A stretch of DNA of 64,000 bases, from assembly GCF_000379065.1 (NCBI RefSeq), contig NZ_KB900614.1, forward strand, positions 3,560,892 through 3,624,891, written 5' to 3'. This stretch comes from Salinispora mooreana (GTDB lineage: Bacteria; Actinomycetota; Actinomycetes; Mycobacteriales; Micromonosporaceae). Both the position numbers and the translations under genes were made by a program. The notes below the pieces were generated by a model, which was given only the letters and a program-made list of their open reading frames with translations, ran no database searches and was not told where the DNA came from. Shown here in pieces: positions 46,494 through 55,395 of the stretch (position 1 is its first letter; each line of letters begins with the position of its first letter).

Positions 46494-46952
46494 TCACGGG
46501 CGACCCTGCCGGAGCCCTGGGTGCCACACTGAAGCCGTCCCCCTTTCGCAGCGCTTGGACGGTGACGGCGACGCCGGTGGCTGCGGGTGCGACGGACGGC
46601 CCATGGTGTTCCGGTGTGGGGAGTGCCATCGGACGCCTCCGACGCTACGCGCGAGCGCGGCCACCACCGCTGCTACGGCCGACGGGTGGGTCCGCCGGAA
46701 CAACCGCACCAGCGCCATCACGACCCCAACCAAGGTGGCCTCCCAGCCACCCGGCTCGTCCACGACCCAGGCGACCACTAACAGCGCCACCAACCCGGAG
46801 ACGGCGACGTCGAAGGCGACGCTGCGCAGCGGGTGGCCGAAGATCACGCGGTCCACGATCACCCGGCGTACGGGGTGTCCGACAGTCGTCCGCCCGGCTG
46901 TCTCACCAGACTCACCCGTCGGTATTCCAGGGCGAAGCGACGGCCTCATCAT
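46494..46952 (-). pseudogene. Remnant of a sensor histidine kinase (N-terminal membrane part only)
   Basis: The translated minus strand gives VDRVIFGHPLRSVAFDVAVSGLVALLVVAWVVDEPGG and GVVMALVRLFRRTHPSAVAAVVAALA, which resembles the membrane N-terminus of actinobacterial NarL-type histidine kinases. After ~110 residues the likeness stops and the frame runs into unrelated sequence; no dimerisation or ATPase domain follows before the beta-helix cluster. It looks like a kinase gene cut off when the neighbouring region changed. Low-to-moderate confidence because only hydrophobic sequence is conserved. Confidence 0.4.
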
Positions 46953-47000
46953 GGCGCCCTCAACGTCAATCTGTCGTACCCGCAGTCCAGGATTCACGTT

Positions 47001-47591
47001 GTGACGTACGGCGGCGCCGGCCGGCTCCGGCGTCGAACTGGTCATGGGAAATTTCGGTGCGCGGCGGGCGGGGAGGTCGAAAGGGTGGCGGATGTGGACG
47101 ATGCTGGGTGGGCACGGCGAAGTGTGGTGCGGGTGGTAGCTCCCGCCCGCCCTCGCAAGCTGGTCAAGGTACCGTTCGTGGAACTGGCCGACGGGCGGTT
47201 GCAGGGCGTGGTGTCCAGCGGGTCGGATATCGGGCGGGTGTACGTGTCGTCGATCACGGCCAGCACCCACGCCTACCACTGCAGCACCAACAACAACCGG
47301 CCGTGCGGCGGCCTCCGCGGCGCTCCGTGCAAGCATCTGGAGACTCTGGCCGATGAGGCGGTGCTGCAATACGGGCTCGATCGGGTGGCCCGCTACCTGC
47401 GAGTCGAACCCGATGCCGAGGTGAACACCGGCGGGGAGCTGCTGTACGGCCTGGACACGCGACACGAACCAAGCTCGGCAGCGGTGGTATTCAGCCGGTT
47501 TCTGCGTCACCTGTCCTACCTGGAGGTGCCGGGCAGCACCACGCCGCTGCCCGAGCTGCACTGGTTCCCGTCGACCAGGGCGACTCGCTGA
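47001..47591 (+). CDS. SWIM zinc-finger protein
   Basis: The ~196-residue protein has a SWIM zinc finger at ~90-120: VYVSSITASTHAYHCSTNNNRPCGGLRGAPCKHLETL, with ligands C...C...C-K-H. The N-terminal region has VRVVAPARPRKLVKVPFVELADGRLQGVV, as in YehQ-like SWIM proteins where a beta-rich domain precedes the finger. GTG 47001 is the best guess for the start, without a strong ribosome site. Its TGA overlaps the next ATG (TGATG), coupling the two. SWIM domains bind DNA or protein; here the finger opens the VWA-MoxR operon. Confidence 0.8.
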   Translation: MTYGGAGRLRRRTGHGKFRCAAGGEVERVADVDDAGWARRSVVRVVAPARPRKLVKVPFVELADGRLQGVVSSGSDIGRVYVSSITASTHAYHCSTNNNRPCGGLRGAPCKHLETLADEAVLQYGLDRVARYLRVEPDAEVNTGGELLYGLDTRHEPSSAAVVFSRFLRHLSYLEVPGSTTPLPELHWFPSTRATR

Positions 47592-49000
47592 TGCGCGGAA
47601 CGCAGATCTCCGCCCTCACCGATGGCGATTCGGCCGGGCTGACCGACGCTCTCAACCTGGTGACAGGTGTTGATGCCGCCCTGACCCGAGGCCTGGCCCG
47701 GGTCGGCGAGGAGGACGCCACGGCGTTGGCCGGCCTGGCCGGCGCGCTGTCGACCACCCCGTTGGCGAACCTGGTGGCCGAGGCGGTCGACAAGATCGCT
47801 GCTGGTTCGGGAACCCCGGAGTATGTCGCTGCGCTCGCTGGAGCGCGCTCGGCGGTGCTCGGAGCGGTGCACGATGCCCTGCTCACGCAGGTCGACGTCG
47901 CCCTGGGTCGCAGCCGCGCGCTGTGGACGCCGGTTCCGGCCGCCGTACCCGGCGAGGTGTCGCCGGCCCTGGCCGGGGCGCGCGCGTGGTTGTCCGAGGT
48001 GGCGGTGACCGGGTGGCACGGCGTCGACCACGAGTTGGTGGCCGAGGCCGGGTCGGTGGTGGAGGCGGCGTTGGCCGTACCGGAACTGCGGCGGCTCGCG
48101 GTGCTGCTCGACGGTTTCGCCGCCGAGCTGCGCGCCTGCGTGCCGGTCGCCAGGATGGTGCAGGTGCCGCAGCGCCGCTGGGCCGACCTGTGGTCCCGTG
48201 GGGTGCTGCTCGCCCAGGACACCGCCACCGGCGATGCCGCGCTCGACGTCGCCGAACGGGTGTCGGGACGGCTGCTGCCGCTGGCGGTGGACGTGCACGA
48301 ACACGACACCGCGGTACAGATCCAGGTGCACGCGATCTTCGAGCCGGCCGATGGCGGGTCGCCCCGGCTGGTCCGTACCGCGGTGGGCGCCGCGAAGGTG
48401 GACAGCATCGGTGGTCCGGCGCTGTGGCGACTGCTGCCGGCGCACCCCGTCCTGCTGGCGGCGCTGGCGCAGCGGTGCGGTGTGCTGGTGGCCGACGTAC
48501 CGATACGGGGTGCGGACATGCACTGGCAGGACGACCGGGCGCGGCTCGACGAGCCGGTCGATCCGTTCGCCGCGGCACGGGTCCTGCTGCCGGATGCCCT
48601 GGCGGCGGCACCGCATCCGTTGGACCGGCACCCGGCTGGGATCGCCGAGCCTGTCCTGGTCGAGGAGTACGCCGTCAGTGACCAGGAGGGTGGGCTCACG
48701 GTGGAACTGGACGGCCACCGCCTCGCCGTGGCGGTCGACCGACTTCCCTCCTGTGGTCCGCTCACCCCGGAGCTGGTCGCCGCCTCGTCGGCATGCCTCG
48801 GGCTGCTCCGGTGGGATGCCGGCCGGTGGCTGCTGCAGCCGGTGGCGGTGCAGGCCACCGTCAAACGCAAGATCATCACTGTGCACACCGGCGACTGGGC
48901 GTGCGGGGTCACCGACGCAAAGGCCGCGAAGGCCGACGCGAAAGCGGGCGACGCCGTGACGGTGCTGCGGGAACGGGCGGGACGGTTGCTGCGCCGATGA
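47591..49000 (+). CDS. Uncharacterised protein of the VWA-MoxR operon (469 aa)
   Basis: I do not recognise a named domain. The first ~150 residues are helical and Ala-rich, the middle has helical segments and the C-terminal ~200 residues look like mixed alpha/beta (LPLAVDVHEHDTAVQIQVHAIFEPADGG, LTVELDGHRLAVAVDRLP, WLLQPVAVQATVKRKIITVHTGDWACGVTDAKAAKAD). By position it may correspond to the part of YehQ-like proteins downstream of the SWIM finger, split off as a separate gene. It is joined by overlaps to the SWIM gene (TGATG) and the VWA gene (ATGA), so fixed stoichiometry is likely. Confidence 0.8.
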   Translation: MRGTQISALTDGDSAGLTDALNLVTGVDAALTRGLARVGEEDATALAGLAGALSTTPLANLVAEAVDKIAAGSGTPEYVAALAGARSAVLGAVHDALLTQVDVALGRSRALWTPVPAAVPGEVSPALAGARAWLSEVAVTGWHGVDHELVAEAGSVVEAALAVPELRRLAVLLDGFAAELRACVPVARMVQVPQRRWADLWSRGVLLAQDTATGDAALDVAERVSGRLLPLAVDVHEHDTAVQIQVHAIFEPADGGSPRLVRTAVGAAKVDSIGGPALWRLLPAHPVLLAALAQRCGVLVADVPIRGADMHWQDDRARLDEPVDPFAAARVLLPDALAAAPHPLDRHPAGIAEPVLVEEYAVSDQEGGLTVELDGHRLAVAVDRLPSCGPLTPELVAASSACLGLLRWDAGRWLLQPVAVQATVKRKIITVHTGDWACGVTDAKAAKADAKAGDAVTVLRERAGRLLRR

Positions 49001-50337
49001 GCCTCCACCATCACGATCGTGCCGACGAGAATCGGCGGCAGGTGCTCTACTGGCGGCTACTGGCCCGGCTCTTCGACCCGACCGAGCAGCCCACGCTGGA
49101 AGCGGCGAGCCTGGCCGTGGTCGAGGACCTGGAGCTCCCGGCCGCGCTGTTGGACCCGGGTGTCTCGGTGGACACTGTGATCCAGCGCCATCCGGCACTC
49201 GCCGCGGAGCTGCGCGGCCTGCTCACCGCTGCCGAACACGCGCCGGAGACCGACGCCGCCACACCGGAACCCGGCCCGGCCGAGGTGCGGCGGGCTGCGC
49301 TGGTGTCGAAGGTGTTGCTCAACGTGTTCGCCGCCGGCACCGGGCCGGTCAGCGCTGGCCGGCTGGCCGGGTGGCAGTCCGACGCCGGCTGGTTCGAGCA
49401 GGCGCTCGGCGCCGAGCCGGGCGAGCTGCGCCGGCAGGGCGGTACGGGGCTGGGAGGCACACTCGCCGCGCTGGAGGGCGACCTGGTACGCCGGATGCAC
49501 CTGCGCGAGGTGCTCGCCGACCCGGTGCTGGCCAGCCAGCTTACGCCGAGCATGTCGCTGATCGAGCAGCTGTTGCGGGACAAGGCGAACCTGTCCGGGG
49601 TAGCTCTGGCCAACGCCAAGGCGCTGATCCGCCGGTTTGTCGACGAGGTTGCCGAGGTGCTGCGCACGCAGGTGCAACAGACCAGCGTCGGCACGATCGA
49701 CCGGTCGGTACCGCCGAAGCGGGTGTTCCGTAACCTCGACCTCGATCGCACCATCTGGCAGAACCTGACCAACTGGAGTCCCGAAGACCAACGGCTCTAC
49801 GTCGATCGCCTCTACTACCGGCACACCGCCCGCCGTACGACGCCGGCTCGGCTGATCGTGGTGGTGGACCAGTCCGGTTCGATGGTCGACTCGATGGTCA
49901 ACTGCACGATTCTGGCGTCAATCTTCGCCGGGCTACCCAAGGTGGATGTGCATCTGATCGCGTACGACACGCAGGCGCTGGACCTGACCCCGTGGGTGCG
50001 CGACCCGTTCGAGGTGTTGCTGCGCACCAAACTGGGCGGCGGCAACGACGGTCCGGTCGCCATGGCGATGGCCCGTCCCAAGATCGCCGAACCGCGGAAC
50101 ACCGTCCTGGTGTGGATTTCGGATTTTTACGAGTTCGACCGTTCGCAGCCGCTGTTCGACGGCATCGAGGCCGTACACCGTTCCGGCGTGCGATTCATCC
50201 CCGTCGGCTCAGTCAACAGCTCCGGCCAGCAGAGCGTCAATCCCTGGTTCCGGCAACGCTTCAAGGACCTGGGCACCCCCGTGATCTCGGGTCACATCCG
50301 CAAACTCGTCTCCGAGCTCAAGAACTTTCTTACCTAG
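48997..50337 (+). CDS. VWA domain protein (YehP/CoxE-like)
   Basis: The 446-residue protein has a helical N-terminal half (~1-270) and a C-terminal von Willebrand factor A domain. The metal-ion-dependent adhesion site is intact: Asp291-Gln-Ser293-Gly-Ser295 (VVVDQSGSM), with later TKLGGGNDG and VLVWISDFYEF. VWA proteins of this kind pair with MoxR ATPases as adaptors that present the substrate. The ATG overlaps the previous stop by four bases and the AAA gene follows after 15 bases. GTIDRSVPPKRVFRNLDLDRTIWQNLTNWS is typical of this subfamily. Confidence 0.88.
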   Translation: MSLHHHDRADENRRQVLYWRLLARLFDPTEQPTLEAASLAVVEDLELPAALLDPGVSVDTVIQRHPALAAELRGLLTAAEHAPETDAATPEPGPAEVRRAALVSKVLLNVFAAGTGPVSAGRLAGWQSDAGWFEQALGAEPGELRRQGGTGLGGTLAALEGDLVRRMHLREVLADPVLASQLTPSMSLIEQLLRDKANLSGVALANAKALIRRFVDEVAEVLRTQVQQTSVGTIDRSVPPKRVFRNLDLDRTIWQNLTNWSPEDQRLYVDRLYYRHTARRTTPARLIVVVDQSGSMVDSMVNCTILASIFAGLPKVDVHLIAYDTQALDLTPWVRDPFEVLLRTKLGGGNDGPVAMAMARPKIAEPRNTVLVWISDFYEFDRSQPLFDGIEAVHRSGVRFIPVGSVNSSGQQSVNPWFRQRFKDLGTPVISGHIRKLVSELKNFLT

Positions 50338-50352
50338 GAGTCCAACCCCCTC

Positions 50353-51465
50353 ATGTCTGAGATGCTGCGTGCCCCTGTCGAGGTCAAGTACGCCGACGAA
50401 CTCGACTACCTGGCGTCGGTCGACACCGATCCGAAGCCGTTTTCCTGGCGGCTCAGCCCACGCATGGTCCGGCTGTTCGTCCTCGGCTCCGAACGCGCCG
50501 ACGGCCTGGACCGGGTGATCCCACAGAAGTGGTTCGGCGACCGCAGCTTCGTCGAGCGCAGCATCGTCACCTTGGCCTCTGACCGAGGTCTGCTGCTCAT
50601 CGGTGATCCCGGCACCGGCAAGAGCTGGCTGGCCGAGCTGCTGGCCGCCGCGATCTGCCGCAACTCCACGCTGGTGGTGCAGGGCACCGCCGGCACCACC
50701 GAGGACCACATCAAGTACTCATGGAACGTGTCCATGGTCATCGGCCGGGGGCAGTCCCGGGAGTCGATGATCCCGTCACCGATCATGACCGCGATGGAAC
50801 AGGGCACTATCGGCCGCTTCGAGGAGCTGACCCGCTCCACCAGCGACGTACAGGACGCACTCATCTCCATCCTGTCGGAGAAGTACGTATCGATTCCGGA
50901 GCTGGACCACGACAACATCGTCTTTGCCAAGCCGGGTTTTTCGATCATCGCCACCGCGAACAGCCGGGACCGCGGGGTCAACGATCTGTCCTCGGCACTG
51001 AAGCGACGGTTCAATTTCGTCCGGATCCCGGTGGTGACCAACAAACGCAGCGAGGCGGAGATCGTCCGATTCCGCACCGAGGAGCTGCTGCGCCGGCACC
51101 GCATCGAGGTGGAGGTGCCGCCCACCCTGCTGGACATCCTGCTGCAGAGCTTTGCCGACCTGCGGGCGGCTGCCGCAGGGGCGACCAGCGATGACGAGAA
51201 GCTCGAGTCGGCGCTGTCGACGGCGGAGCAGATCGGCGTGCTGGAGGACGCCATCCTGCACAGCCAGTTCTTCGGTGATCGGGCGTTGCGGGCCGAAACC
51301 CTGGCCGGGTCGCTGATGGGGTCGTTGGCCCGGCGAAGCCCGGAGGACCTGGCGATCCTCAACAAGTACCTGCACGGGGTGGTGGAGCCTCGGGCCAAGC
51401 AGGACGGTGACGGCTGGAAGGGCTTTCTCGACGGCGGCCGGCACGCGATCGCCGCTCTATCGTGA
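50353..51465 (+). CDS. MoxR-type AAA+ ATPase (YehL-like)
   Basis: The 370-residue protein has Walker A GDPGTGKS at 84-91, an FEEL Walker B (IGRFEELTR), sensor-1 ATANSRDRG and arginine-finger ALKRRFNFVRIP. It belongs to the MoxR/YehL branch of AAA+ proteins that act as hexameric remodelling or metal-insertion chaperones with VWA partners. A TAGGAG site precedes the ATG. Its stop overlaps the next GTG as GTGA. It is probably the motor of the five-gene system. Confidence 0.93.
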   Translation: MSEMLRAPVEVKYADELDYLASVDTDPKPFSWRLSPRMVRLFVLGSERADGLDRVIPQKWFGDRSFVERSIVTLASDRGLLLIGDPGTGKSWLAELLAAAICRNSTLVVQGTAGTTEDHIKYSWNVSMVIGRGQSRESMIPSPIMTAMEQGTIGRFEELTRSTSDVQDALISILSEKYVSIPELDHDNIVFAKPGFSIIATANSRDRGVNDLSSALKRRFNFVRIPVVTNKRSEAEIVRFRTEELLRRHRIEVEVPPTLLDILLQSFADLRAAAAGATSDDEKLESALSTAEQIGVLEDAILHSQFFGDRALRAETLAGSLMGSLARRSPEDLAILNKYLHGVVEPRAKQDGDGWKGFLDGGRHAIAALS

Positions 51466-54278
51466 CCGCGCCCGTCGCAGGCGGCCCCTTCACTGGTCTG
51501 CGCCACCAGCTCACCGCCGCCGCCGCTGCCTTCGCCGATTCCCCGGACACCCTCGCCAGCATCCTCACGGGTATGGTCGACGACGTTGACCGGGCTCTCG
51601 CCGTGCCGCTGGAGATCTTCCCGGTGTGCCACCACTCGCCGGCCTCGGCGTTGGCCGTGGTGCGCCGACTACGCGAGAAGCAGCCCCAGGTGATCTATCT
51701 GGAACTCTGCGAGGATCTACGACCACTGCTAGATGAACTACGCAACTGCCGGCTTCCGGTGGCGGTACAGGCCTTCGCCTCCGAACTGGACGGCCACCCG
51801 AGTGAGTGGGGCCCGCTCAGCGTCGTCGCACCGATCACCGAGGCCTCTGCCGAATACCAGGCCATCGTGTACGCCCTCGAGACGCCCGGGGTCGAACTGG
51901 TGCTGGTAGACCGTTCCACCGACCACGTCTTCCAGTGGCTGCCCCGCACTCCGGAGCCGCAGTCAGACCCTGCCTTCCAGGCGGGCGAGGAGGGGGGCCG
52001 GCCCGGTGACGACGCTGCCCTGCACGGCGACGCGGTGGGGGTGGAGATCGGTGACCTGCGCCCCGGCTTCGCGGAGTTGGAGGCCTACCTGCTGCACCAC
52101 GGCAAGGTGCGGCACTGGTCGGAGTGGTGGGACCAGTACGTCGAGCAGCCCCTCGCCGACGCCGACCACGACACCTATCGGCAGGTGATGGTCCTCATCG
52201 GCAGCCTGTTCCGCCGGCTACGTCCGGCTCGCTCCGAGCGAGCCTACCGCGACGAAGACCGTGAGCGATACATGTGGACGCGGATGCGCGAACACCTCGC
52301 CGCCTCCGGCGTTGACCCCGGCCGCTGCCTCTACGTCTGCGGCGCCTTCCATGCCGCCAGTCAGGTCGAGCAGTTCGGCCTCACCCCCGACGCCCCCACC
52401 TACGAAATCAGCCCGCGTACCGGCACCCGCTGGCAGTACGGGCTCATCCCGTCCAGCCATTCCGCCATCGAAGCGCAGTTCGGCCTGGCCCCCGGTTCGG
52501 TCTCCATCGCCGCGGCGACCTGGACGAAGGTGTTGACACGCTCGGGTCTCACCCCGTATCGGCTGGGCGGGCAGCGCGGCACCCGCGGCCGTGGCGGGCG
52601 AAACGGGCGGGGCGCCGCCGCACCTGCCACCGGCCCGACCGACCGGCTCTCCGGTTTCCTCGCCGCACCACCCGAGCTCAACGGACTCGACGAGGCGGAG
52701 CTCCGCGGCTGGTGTGTCGACATCATCCGGCTCGCCCGACGCAACGGCTACCTTGCCAGCACCGCCGACGCGATCGCCGTCTACGAGACCGCCATCCTCC
52801 TCGCCGGTCTACGCAACCAGACCCGCCCCACCCCGTACGACTTCGCCGACGCCGCGGTCACCTGTATCGAGAAGGACGTCGTCCCCGGCCGGCGGGACGT
52901 CCGCCGGCTCTGCGAGATCCTGCTCGGCGGCGACCGAGTCGGCCAGGTCGGCTACGCGGCCCTTCCACCGCTGGCCCGCGATGTCCACGAACGTCTCCGC
53001 CCACTCGGCTTGGACCTGAAGAAGCGTACCGTCCAGCGGGCTCTGCTCGATCTGCACGCAGACCCCAGGCTGGCACCCTGCTCCGATCTGCTCTGGATGC
53101 TGCGGTACCTGCTCCCGCACGACGCGGTTCGTCCGATTATGGGAGAGCGGCGGCTGGGTCACCGTTCCATCCAGGAGAGTTGGGATGTCGCTCTCGGCCG
53201 CAACCAGCGCGCCCTGATCGAGCTGGGCTACGAGGGCGTCACCGTGGAGCAGGTACTGGAGCAGCGGCTACGTCGTGCGGTACGTGGGCCAGAGGCGACT
53301 ACTGCCGGAGCTCTGGCGGCCATCGAGGATGCCATCCGACTGCTTGACAGTCCTCGTCTGGTCGACGAACTCGGCGCTCGGGCTGTGGAGCTACTCGCCG
53401 CCGAGCGCACTGTCGATGACGCCCCGGACGTGCTGCGCCGGATCCGCCGGCTACTGACGCACCACCGCGCCACCGCGACAGCCCTGCCGGGCTGGTGCGA
53501 GGCGTTCGTGGCCGCCGGATACACGCACTACTGCACTCTGCTGCCGAGCGCGTTCGTCGACGAGCAGGCCGGGGTCCGGCAGGTCGGCGCCATGCTCGGC
53601 TTCCTGTTCAGCATGGAGAGCCTGGCGTTGTCCCTCGGCTGTGACCGGACGCAGCTCGAACTCGCCGTTGCACAGGCGCACCCGGAGGCACCCGCCAAGG
53701 TGGCCCTGCACTGGGCGGCCCAACACCAACTGGGCCTGCTGCCCCTCGCCGAGTTGCGCGGCCGCTGCACCGAGCTGCTGGCCAGCCCACTGGTGGTGCC
53801 GATCTTCCCGCAGTATCTCTCCGGCTTCGTACAGGCCCTCGACCCGGTACCCGGGCTGGCGTCGTTCGTGGTCGAGCTGATGTCGAGCGCTTTCGCTCAG
53901 CTACCCGACCCGATCCTGCTGCCCTGGCTGCCCACCCTCATCACCACACTGCGCGAGCACGGCCCGGAGCTGGTGCCACTGCTGATCCGCGAGGCGGCAC
54001 GCACCTTCCCCGGCACCCTGCCCGCGCTGGACACCTGGGTGCCGCCCTGGGCCACCGCCACCCCACAGCCGGCCCCTGCGGTCGTGGCGGCGGGGCCGGC
54101 AGTCGGCCTGCTGACCGACTATCCCGACTCCCTGGACGCGATCGCCGCGCTGCTCGGCTGCTCCGACCCGTGGCGGCAGCACGGCCAACTCGCTCATACC
54201 GAGGCAATGGCGCTTCTCACCCAGCATCCGGACACCGCAGCAGCCGTGGTAGACCTCCTGCCACAGAAGGCACGGTGA
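51462..54278 (+). CDS. DUF5682-like protein with ChaN/TraB/EreA-type N-terminal motifs
   Basis: This 938-residue protein is the largest of the operon. The N-terminal ~340 residues carry FPVCHHSPAS (His57-His58), VIYLELCEDLRPLLDEL and, at ~297, YVCGAFHAASQ; this pattern of an N-terminal His pair, an acidic residue after a strand and a later G-x-x-H is shared with the TIKI/TraB/ChaN/EreA superfamily of likely metal-dependent hydrolases. The rest (about 390-920) is helical and not recognised, with RDVRRLCEILLGGDRVGQVGYAALPPLARDV as a block. It may be the substrate or effector of the MoxR-VWA pair. DUF5682 naming is from memory. Confidence 0.82.
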   Translation: MTAPVAGGPFTGLRHQLTAAAAAFADSPDTLASILTGMVDDVDRALAVPLEIFPVCHHSPASALAVVRRLREKQPQVIYLELCEDLRPLLDELRNCRLPVAVQAFASELDGHPSEWGPLSVVAPITEASAEYQAIVYALETPGVELVLVDRSTDHVFQWLPRTPEPQSDPAFQAGEEGGRPGDDAALHGDAVGVEIGDLRPGFAELEAYLLHHGKVRHWSEWWDQYVEQPLADADHDTYRQVMVLIGSLFRRLRPARSERAYRDEDRERYMWTRMREHLAASGVDPGRCLYVCGAFHAASQVEQFGLTPDAPTYEISPRTGTRWQYGLIPSSHSAIEAQFGLAPGSVSIAAATWTKVLTRSGLTPYRLGGQRGTRGRGGRNGRGAAAPATGPTDRLSGFLAAPPELNGLDEAELRGWCVDIIRLARRNGYLASTADAIAVYETAILLAGLRNQTRPTPYDFADAAVTCIEKDVVPGRRDVRRLCEILLGGDRVGQVGYAALPPLARDVHERLRPLGLDLKKRTVQRALLDLHADPRLAPCSDLLWMLRYLLPHDAVRPIMGERRLGHRSIQESWDVALGRNQRALIELGYEGVTVEQVLEQRLRRAVRGPEATTAGALAAIEDAIRLLDSPRLVDELGARAVELLAAERTVDDAPDVLRRIRRLLTHHRATATALPGWCEAFVAAGYTHYCTLLPSAFVDEQAGVRQVGAMLGFLFSMESLALSLGCDRTQLELAVAQAHPEAPAKVALHWAAQHQLGLLPLAELRGRCTELLASPLVVPIFPQYLSGFVQALDPVPGLASFVVELMSSAFAQLPDPILLPWLPTLITTLREHGPELVPLLIREAARTFPGTLPALDTWVPPWATATPQPAPAVVAAGPAVGLLTDYPDSLDAIAALLGCSDPWRQHGQLAHTEAMALLTQHPDTAAAVVDLLPQKAR

Positions 54279-54286
54279 GCGACATC

Positions 54287-54309
54287 GACCTCGACCAGGC
54301 GTCGAGGTC
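54287..54309 (+). terminator. Hairpin terminator of the VWA-MoxR operon
   Basis: GACCTCGAC and GTCGAGGTC form a perfect 9-bp stem with a 5-base loop, eight bases after the last stop codon. Confidence 0.8.
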
Positions 54310-54507
54310 ACCCTCGGATACCTGACTTCGACACTCGCGCCCCGGTTACAGCAACGAGTGCGCCGACGGTGCAGCTTATGATCGAGTTCGTTGGCGATGG
54401 TGTTGAACTCAACGAGCCCTTTCGAGCGGTTCAGCGAGCAGTTCTCTCACTTCATTGCCAAGAGGAGCGAATCGTTCACACGTCGCATTGACGGGCCAGG
54501 TGGAGGG

Positions 54508-55395
54508 CTACTCGTTGAGGAAGGTAGAGATGCGCTCCCGCAGGTCGGCACGCTTGGCCCAGAGGACACCAGGCCGGTCGTACACGTGCAGGGTGGCCTG
54601 GGGCAACGCGGCGGCGAGCCGCTCGGCGACCTCGACTGGATGCAGCTCGTCGCCCACACACCCGATCACCAGGGCCGGCACCGCGACCTTGGCGAGCTCC
54701 GTGGCGTCGCGGACCGGCACCGATTCGGGCAGGCCGACCAACCCCGAGGCGAGACCGTCCCGCATGAGCTGATCGAGGCGCTGCCGTAAGTACGCCCAGC
54801 CGGCCGGCGTGTTCCGGACGGCCGGTGGAAGCTCCAGCTGGACCACCTCCGCGAGCTGACCGACATCACCACGGTCGAGCGCGTCGAGCAGCGCTGTCAG
54901 CCGGCGGCGGGCGGCATTGCCTCGCGGCTGGTCCACCACCGCCGGCAGATAGAAGACCAGCCGGTCGAACCGCGTCGGGCTGTCGGCGAGTAGCCGGCAG
55001 AGCGCACCCGCGCCCAGGCTCGCGCCGAACGCCCGGGTAGCGCGGCCCCGGTCAGCGACCGACCGCAGGTCGCGTGCGAGATCGTGGTAGGTCCACGGCC
55101 CGGGCGGGGCGGCGGAGCGACCATGCCCACGGAACTGGAAGAAGAGCCGACGGCCGGTAACACCACTGCCGAAGGGACGGGTGGTGGCGATGCCGCTGCC
55201 CAGACCGTGCGCGAAGACGGTGACCGGATCGCCGGCGCCGGTGACCAACTGCTCCAGGTGGACGCCGTGCGGGGTGGCGACCAGCTCGGTCTCCGGCTCC
55301 GGCAGTGCGGGCCGACCGGTGCGGGGAGCACTCGGCCCGGGACCCCAGGTGCGGGGGCCACCATCCGGTGGGGGTGGCCACCGGAAGCCTCTCAC
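54508..55395 (-). CDS. Alpha/beta hydrolase
   Basis: The ~295-residue protein has the alpha/beta-hydrolase oxyanion motif VFAHGLGSGI, FQFRGHGRSA, nucleophile elbow FGASLGAGAL (Ser in G-x-S-x-G), and a late Asp region GCVGDELHPVEVAERL; the catalytic His is not obvious at the end (HVYDRPG...). The GTG start overlaps the DUF2516 stop as GTGA, but the first ~30 residues are Pro/Gly-rich and a later start is possible. Substrate unknown. Confidence 0.8.
   Translation of the reverse strand: MRGFRWPPPPDGGPRTWGPGPSAPRTGRPALPEPETELVATPHGVHLEQLVTGAGDPVTVFAHGLGSGIATTRPFGSGVTGRRLFFQFRGHGRSAAPPGPWTYHDLARDLRSVADRGRATRAFGASLGAGALCRLLADSPTRFDRLVFYLPAVVDQPRGNAARRRLTALLDALDRGDVGQLAEVVQLELPPAVRNTPAGWAYLRQRLDQLMRDGLASGLVGLPESVPVRDATELAKVAVPALVIGCVGDELHPVEVAERLAAALPQATLHVYDRPGVLWAKRADLRERISTFLNE

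Noticed and set aside
35831..54507. Mobile element or prophage carrying the accessory genes
   Set aside because: No integrase, transposase, phage structural gene, tRNA or flanking direct repeat is seen in or around the region.
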